A stretch of 9,532 bases of DNA from an uncultured Lachnospiraceae bacterium (GTDB lineage Bacteria > Bacillota_A > Clostridia > Lachnospirales > Lachnospiraceae): positions 1 through 9,532 of the forward strand of contig CAJUFW010000046.1 in assembly GCA_910585655.1 (NCBI GenBank). Direction: 5' to 3'. Of this stretch, positions 6,533 to 9,532 are shown piece by piece. Within the stretch, counting starts at the first letter, position 1. The number at the start of each line of letters is the position of its first letter. A program made the translations under genes and the position numbers. The notes beneath the pieces are model-generated. The model worked only from the letters and a program-made list of their open reading frames with translations. It made no database searches and had not been told where the DNA came from.

Positions 6533-7192
6533 CTAAATATGAGTCCGGCGGATGAGTTCTGCTTTGAGCGCCGAACCTCGAAATAAAATCAAAGCAGATA
6601 AAAGGATTGCACTGAAACTGACGCAGATCACGGAAGGGTATACCATCCACAACATTCCGCAAAGCAGCGGAATCAGAGGGAGAAAGCCTGCAAACACACA
6701 GATACCAAGGTACAGCAGGTAATCGGAGGCGCGCAGCCGCAGCGCCCGCGTGATAGCAGCTACGGCGATCTGCATACAGGGAATAAAACTAGGCAGTACA
6801 AAATTGAGCGACCAGCCGCGAAAACCAGTACGCCAGTCCCATAGAAGGACAAGCACCGATACGACCAGCAGCAGCCAGGCGACAGCCTTTAGCGGATTGC
6901 GCCGCTTCCAGAGGGCGACTCCAATCACCAGCCAGACGCTGGCGAGCCCGGAGGCTACAAATAAAAACCACCATCCTCCTTGCGGGAAGCAATAATTGAC
7001 GGCGATACATATGGCTAAAACCACTATGGTAAACAGACCAGCCAGACGCATAGCCAGCCAATAGGGACGGCTTGTTTCTTCAATAGATGGATAAGAGTCC
7101 TCTTCCGGAGTACCAGTCAGTAGGCTCTGGCAGAGCGGACAGCGTTTGCTTGAGCCGGATAACTGTATGCCGCATTTTTCACAGTGGAGCAT
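6533..7192 (-). CDS. Zinc-ribbon membrane protein, probably DUF6320 family
   Basis: 219-aa membrane protein of unknown function. Residues 1-25 form a cytoplasmic zinc-ribbon-like knuckle with CEKC (Cys4, Cys7) and CPLC (Cys18, Cys21). About six hydrophobic helices follow (roughly 46-66, 74-95, 101-119, 128-149, 156-176 and 182-204), then a short basic tail. There is no signal peptide. The ATG shares one base with the TAA stop of the acyltransferase gene. GAGGTG lies 8 nt upstream inside that gene, so translation is coupled. I recall a zinc-ribbon/TM family (DUF6320) occurring beside alcohol-acetyltransferase-like genes in Clostridia, and this position fits. It could anchor or regulate the acyltransferase at the membrane; that is inference. 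Confidence 0.8.
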   Translation of the reverse strand: MLHCEKCGIQLSGSSKRCPLCQSLLTGTPEEDSYPSIEETSRPYWLAMRLAGLFTIVVLAICIAVNYCFPQGGWWFLFVASGLASVWLVIGVALWKRRNPLKAVAWLLLVVSVLVLLWDWRTGFRGWSLNFVLPSFIPCMQIAVAAITRALRLRASDYLLYLGICVFAGFLPLIPLLCGMLWMVYPSVICVSFSAILLSALILFRGSALKAELIRRTHI

Positions 7193-8484
7193 TACTCATT
7201 CACCTCGTTTTCTAAAGACAGGTTGGTAGTCAGGACAACCTTGATTCCCATTTGCGCGAGTTCCCGGAAAAAAACGCGCTCTGTTTCATAGCTGCAAAAA
7301 GGGCTGGCAAAGCTGATAACGTATTGCCCGCCAAAGGAGCAGGCGCACGCCTGCAGCATACCGGCGCTGGTAAAGACGCTGAACAAGCGGATAAGACGTT
7401 GCATTTCCTTTGGCATAGATACTTTTCCGACATTGGAAAAAGAGGCTGTTATACCACGGGAGGTCAGTTTATTGGCGATCCGTAAGACGATATCTTTTAT
7501 AGGAAGCGGCACCAGACGAAGGGGAATGCTGTGTTCTAAGGCGCATAGTGTGTTCATATGCTCCCGCATCCGTTCCTCGGTCAGGCTTGACTGAAAGCAG
7601 CGTTTGACTTCGGCAAGGACTGCATCCAGGCTGTCCTCTCCCTTGCCAAAATCATAGCTGACATTAATCGTAGCAAAAAAGTTTCGCGCAGATTCCGAAG
7701 GGAAATAATTCCTAAGATTGACCGGTATTGTAATAACGACCGGTTTTTTGCGATCCCGTATCCGCATTCCCTCATGGATGGCGCGGAGAAAGACCGCAGC
7801 CATCAATTCCGTCAAGGTAACGCCCTTGCTTCTTGCATAGGACAGCACTTGCTCCAACGGCATCCGTCCTTCTAAAATAGCGAGGTGCTTTCGGGGCAGG
7901 CGTTCTCCGCGAAGCTGATAGGCGGCAGGAGAATACTTTGGCAGGCGGCGGGTTGGTTTTTCATAATATTTCTGAAAGCTGTCCGTCTGGCGTTGAGACT
8001 GGGAAGCGTCGTAAGGTAGCTCCGGGAAAGGCTTAGGGAACATATCCGGATAGCGCAGGAGCAAATATTCATATACTAATGTACAGAGAAAGTTGAGGGC
8101 TCCCGTACCGTCTGTAAGAGAATGGTAAACTTCTAAGCTGATTCGTTTACGGTAGTAAAGGACGCGGAACAGAAGACTGCGGCGGACAGAGGGATAAATC
8201 GGGTAGCAGGGAGGTAACTTCTCGCTGCGAACCTGTGCCGGCAGGGCGCTGTCCTCTAAATAATACCAAAACCAGCCCCGTTTCATCACGGAGCGGTACA
8301 TAGGAAAGCGTTCGATGGTTTTATCCAGGGCAGTCTGTAAAATCTGCGGGTTGACGGTCTCCTGCAGCTCGCAGACAAAACGGAATACCTTGGAATCGTG
8401 TGAGGAGCCGGTAGACGGAAAAATCTTTGCCGCGTTGTCAAGCGTCCACCAGGACGGTACGCTTCTGTTCGTTTTATTATTCAT
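7192..8484 (-). CDS. Condensation-domain / alcohol acetyltransferase-like acyltransferase
   Basis: 430-aa soluble protein of the CoA-dependent acyltransferase fold shared by alcohol acetyltransferases, wax ester synthases and NRPS condensation domains. The catalytic HxxxDG motif is HSLTDG at 121-126 (His121 the likely base). Supporting features are PVNLRNYFPS at 254-263 and SNVG at 350-353, both typical positions in this fold, and an all-in-one length of about 430 residues. No carrier-protein domain is present and no NRPS gene is nearby, so a stand-alone ester- or amide-forming enzyme is likelier than an NRPS part. The ATG at 8484 is preferred over an in-frame upstream start at 8517. It has GGAGA 6 nt upstream and overlaps the hydrolase stop by 8 bp (ATGAATAA). 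Acyl donor and acceptor are unknown. Confidence 0.87.
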   Translation of the reverse strand: MNNKTNRSVPSWWTLDNAAKIFPSTGSSHDSKVFRFVCELQETVNPQILQTALDKTIERFPMYRSVMKRGWFWYYLEDSALPAQVRSEKLPPCYPIYPSVRRSLLFRVLYYRKRISLEVYHSLTDGTGALNFLCTLVYEYLLLRYPDMFPKPFPELPYDASQSQRQTDSFQKYYEKPTRRLPKYSPAAYQLRGERLPRKHLAILEGRMPLEQVLSYARSKGVTLTELMAAVFLRAIHEGMRIRDRKKPVVITIPVNLRNYFPSESARNFFATINVSYDFGKGEDSLDAVLAEVKRCFQSSLTEERMREHMNTLCALEHSIPLRLVPLPIKDIVLRIANKLTSRGITASFSNVGKVSMPKEMQRLIRLFSVFTSAGMLQACACSFGGQYVISFASPFCSYETERVFFRELAQMGIKVVLTTNLSLENEVNE

Positions 8485-9409
8485 GACTGTTCTCCAAAAA
8501 ATGGTTGATAATCTCATAGGTTTGCTTTACCAGAGAAAAGCGGAGAGGGAGCGAAAAATAGCCGTGGAGTGCGTCGGGGATTCGGTGCAGTTCTACTTGT
8601 CCGCCTGCCTCTCTCAGTTTTTGCCCGTAAGCCTCGCCTTCATCCCGCAGTGGGCAGTATTGCGCGGTGATAAGCAACGTGTTTGGCTGATTGGCAAAGC
8701 TGGAAGCGTTTAAAGGAGCGAAATAAGGGTTTTGCAGATCCTTGTCGGACGCGCGGTAAAGGGAAAGATAGTCCCTGACGCGCCGGGAAGTCAGCAAGTA
8801 TCCGGTTCCGTTTTCCTGTACGGAGGGATAAGGAGAGGTTTCCGAATGGTCGTTACCCAGAGCTGGATAAATCAATATCTGTCGCTTAGGGGTAAAATCT
8901 CCCTGATCTCTTGCCATCAGGGAAACCGCTGCCGCCAGATTGCCGCCGGCGCTATCGCCGATCAGAACAATCTGTTCCGGCTGTATGCCAAGCAGCCCGG
9001 CATGTTGGAATAGTTCACAGGCAGCGGCGTAGCAGTCCCTTGGGGCGGCAGGAAAACGGTGTTCCGGCGCAAGGCGGTAGTCTACGGAAGCCACGATGCA
9101 GCCCGTTGCCGCCGCCATATCCGAGCAAACTCCATCGTAGCTGTCAACCGTACCCGTTACCCAGCCGCCTCCGTGAAAGAACAGCAGCAGAGAGGCGTTC
9201 GGCTTACCCTCAGGTGTAAAAAGGCGTACAGGGACATTATGCCCGTCGCAGGAAACGGGATGTTCCCAAAGGCGGTAAAGAGAAGCATTTTTCCGCCGTC
9301 TGGAGACAAGCTTTTGAAATTCCCGCTCCATAAGGTAAGTTTTTTTAAGGTCGAGTTCCGGATAAGACAGGATGCTTAAAGCAGCCCGCATTGCTTTATT
9401 GATTGCCAT
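8477..9409 (-). CDS. Alpha/beta hydrolase of the hormone-sensitive lipase (esterase) family
   Basis: 310-aa intracellular carboxylesterase-type hydrolase. The oxyanion-hole motif HGGGW is at 79-83 and YRLAPE at 111-116. The nucleophile elbow GDSAGG gives Ser153. A likely acid is Asp256 in PLRDEG, and the catalytic His is His282 in DALHGY. Length and motif order are those of bacterial HSL (type IV) esterases. No signal peptide or lipobox is seen. The start at 9409 is preceded by AAAAGGAG with a 6-nt spacer. It opens the tightly overlapping set with the acyltransferase and membrane protein, and lies 26 bp after the preceding gene's stop. It probably hydrolyses a small ester, perhaps related to the product of its acyltransferase partner. 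Substrate unknown. Confidence 0.92.
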   Translation of the reverse strand: MAINKAMRAALSILSYPELDLKKTYLMEREFQKLVSRRRKNASLYRLWEHPVSCDGHNVPVRLFTPEGKPNASLLLFFHGGGWVTGTVDSYDGVCSDMAAATGCIVASVDYRLAPEHRFPAAPRDCYAAACELFQHAGLLGIQPEQIVLIGDSAGGNLAAAVSLMARDQGDFTPKRQILIYPALGNDHSETSPYPSVQENGTGYLLTSRRVRDYLSLYRASDKDLQNPYFAPLNASSFANQPNTLLITAQYCPLRDEGEAYGQKLREAGGQVELHRIPDALHGYFSLPLRFSLVKQTYEIINHFLENSHE

Positions 9410-9435
9410 AGTTTGCTCCTTTTAGATAAGTCTGA

Positions 9436-9532
9436 TTATTTCCGCACCCATTTACCAAAGATGGTTTTCTTAAAGTGGCGCAGCGCCTCCTGTGCAGGGG
9501 CGTAATCCTTTGCTTTCTGGAAATATTCTACC
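9436..9532 (-). CDS. C-terminal end of an unrecognised protein (partial, cut by window edge)
   Basis: An open frame enters from the right edge and runs 31 codons to a TAA at 9438-9436. It ends with residues such as RHFKKTIFGKWVRK, rich in Lys and Arg with alternating hydrophobics, which reads like a normal protein terminus. The hydrolase start lies 26 bp beyond the stop with its own Shine-Dalgarno site, so this is probably an upstream gene of the same operon. Too little is present to assign a family. Confidence 0.55.
   Translation of the reverse strand, partial: VEYFQKAKDYAPAQEALRHFKKTIFGKWVRK

Noticed and set aside
8485..8517. Upstream in-frame start giving the acyltransferase eleven more residues
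   Set aside because: It overlaps the hydrolase gene further and lacks the GGAGA site that sits 6 nt before the ATG at 8484.
8315..9379. Several + strand frames of 90-130 codons opposite the hydrolase and acyltransferase
   Set aside because: They are antisense to genes with complete catalytic motifs and show no protein-like features of their own.

Overview
The window looks like a chromosomal stretch from an anaerobic Firmicute of the Clostridia, most plausibly Lachnospiraceae. The base composition is moderate, Shine-Dalgarno sites are strong (AGGAG type), junctions are tightly coupled, and the protein families are typical of gut and rumen clostridia. The species cannot be named from the sequence. 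No rRNA, tRNA, CRISPR array, insertion sequence or phage gene was seen.

Left block, + strand, 1-6481. An AT-rich regulatory region with several inverted repeats (1-373) precedes five genes in one direction. They are a Gfo/Idh/MocA-type NAD(P)-dependent oxidoreductase (374-1486), a TIM-barrel sugar isomerase/epimerase-like protein (1632-2681), a small DUF6379-like protein resembling the beta subunit of C-glycoside deglycosidase (2684-3076), a flavodoxin-fold oxidoreductase with an Fe-S-like cysteine cluster and an added zinc-ribbon region (3073-4026), and a large AraC regulator fused to a GH39-like domain (4085-6481). The first three types match the parts of the known C-glycoside-cleaving pathway: a Gfo/Idh/MocA enzyme oxidises the sugar at C3, then a two-subunit metal-dependent TIM-barrel/DUF6379 complex cleaves the aglycone bond by elimination. 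The inference is that this is a catabolic operon for a plant glycoside (C-glycosylated flavonoid or similar, or a 3-keto O-glycoside). It carries its own redox partner and its own sugar- or glycoside-sensing regulator, whose GH39 domain appears to have lost its catalytic residues.

A GC-rich hairpin at 6489-6522 separates this block from a convergent set on the - strand.

Right block, - strand, 6533-9532. In transcription order it holds the C-terminal end of an unrecognised protein (9436-9532, cut by the window), an HSL-family alpha/beta hydrolase (8477-9409), a condensation-domain or alcohol-acetyltransferase-like acyltransferase (7192-8484), and a six-helix membrane protein with an N-terminal zinc ribbon (6533-7192). 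The last three overlap one another by 8 and 1 bases, so they are almost certainly one translationally coupled unit. It pairs an ester-forming type of enzyme with an ester-cleaving one; the substrate is unknown. Nothing in the sequence links its function to the left block.
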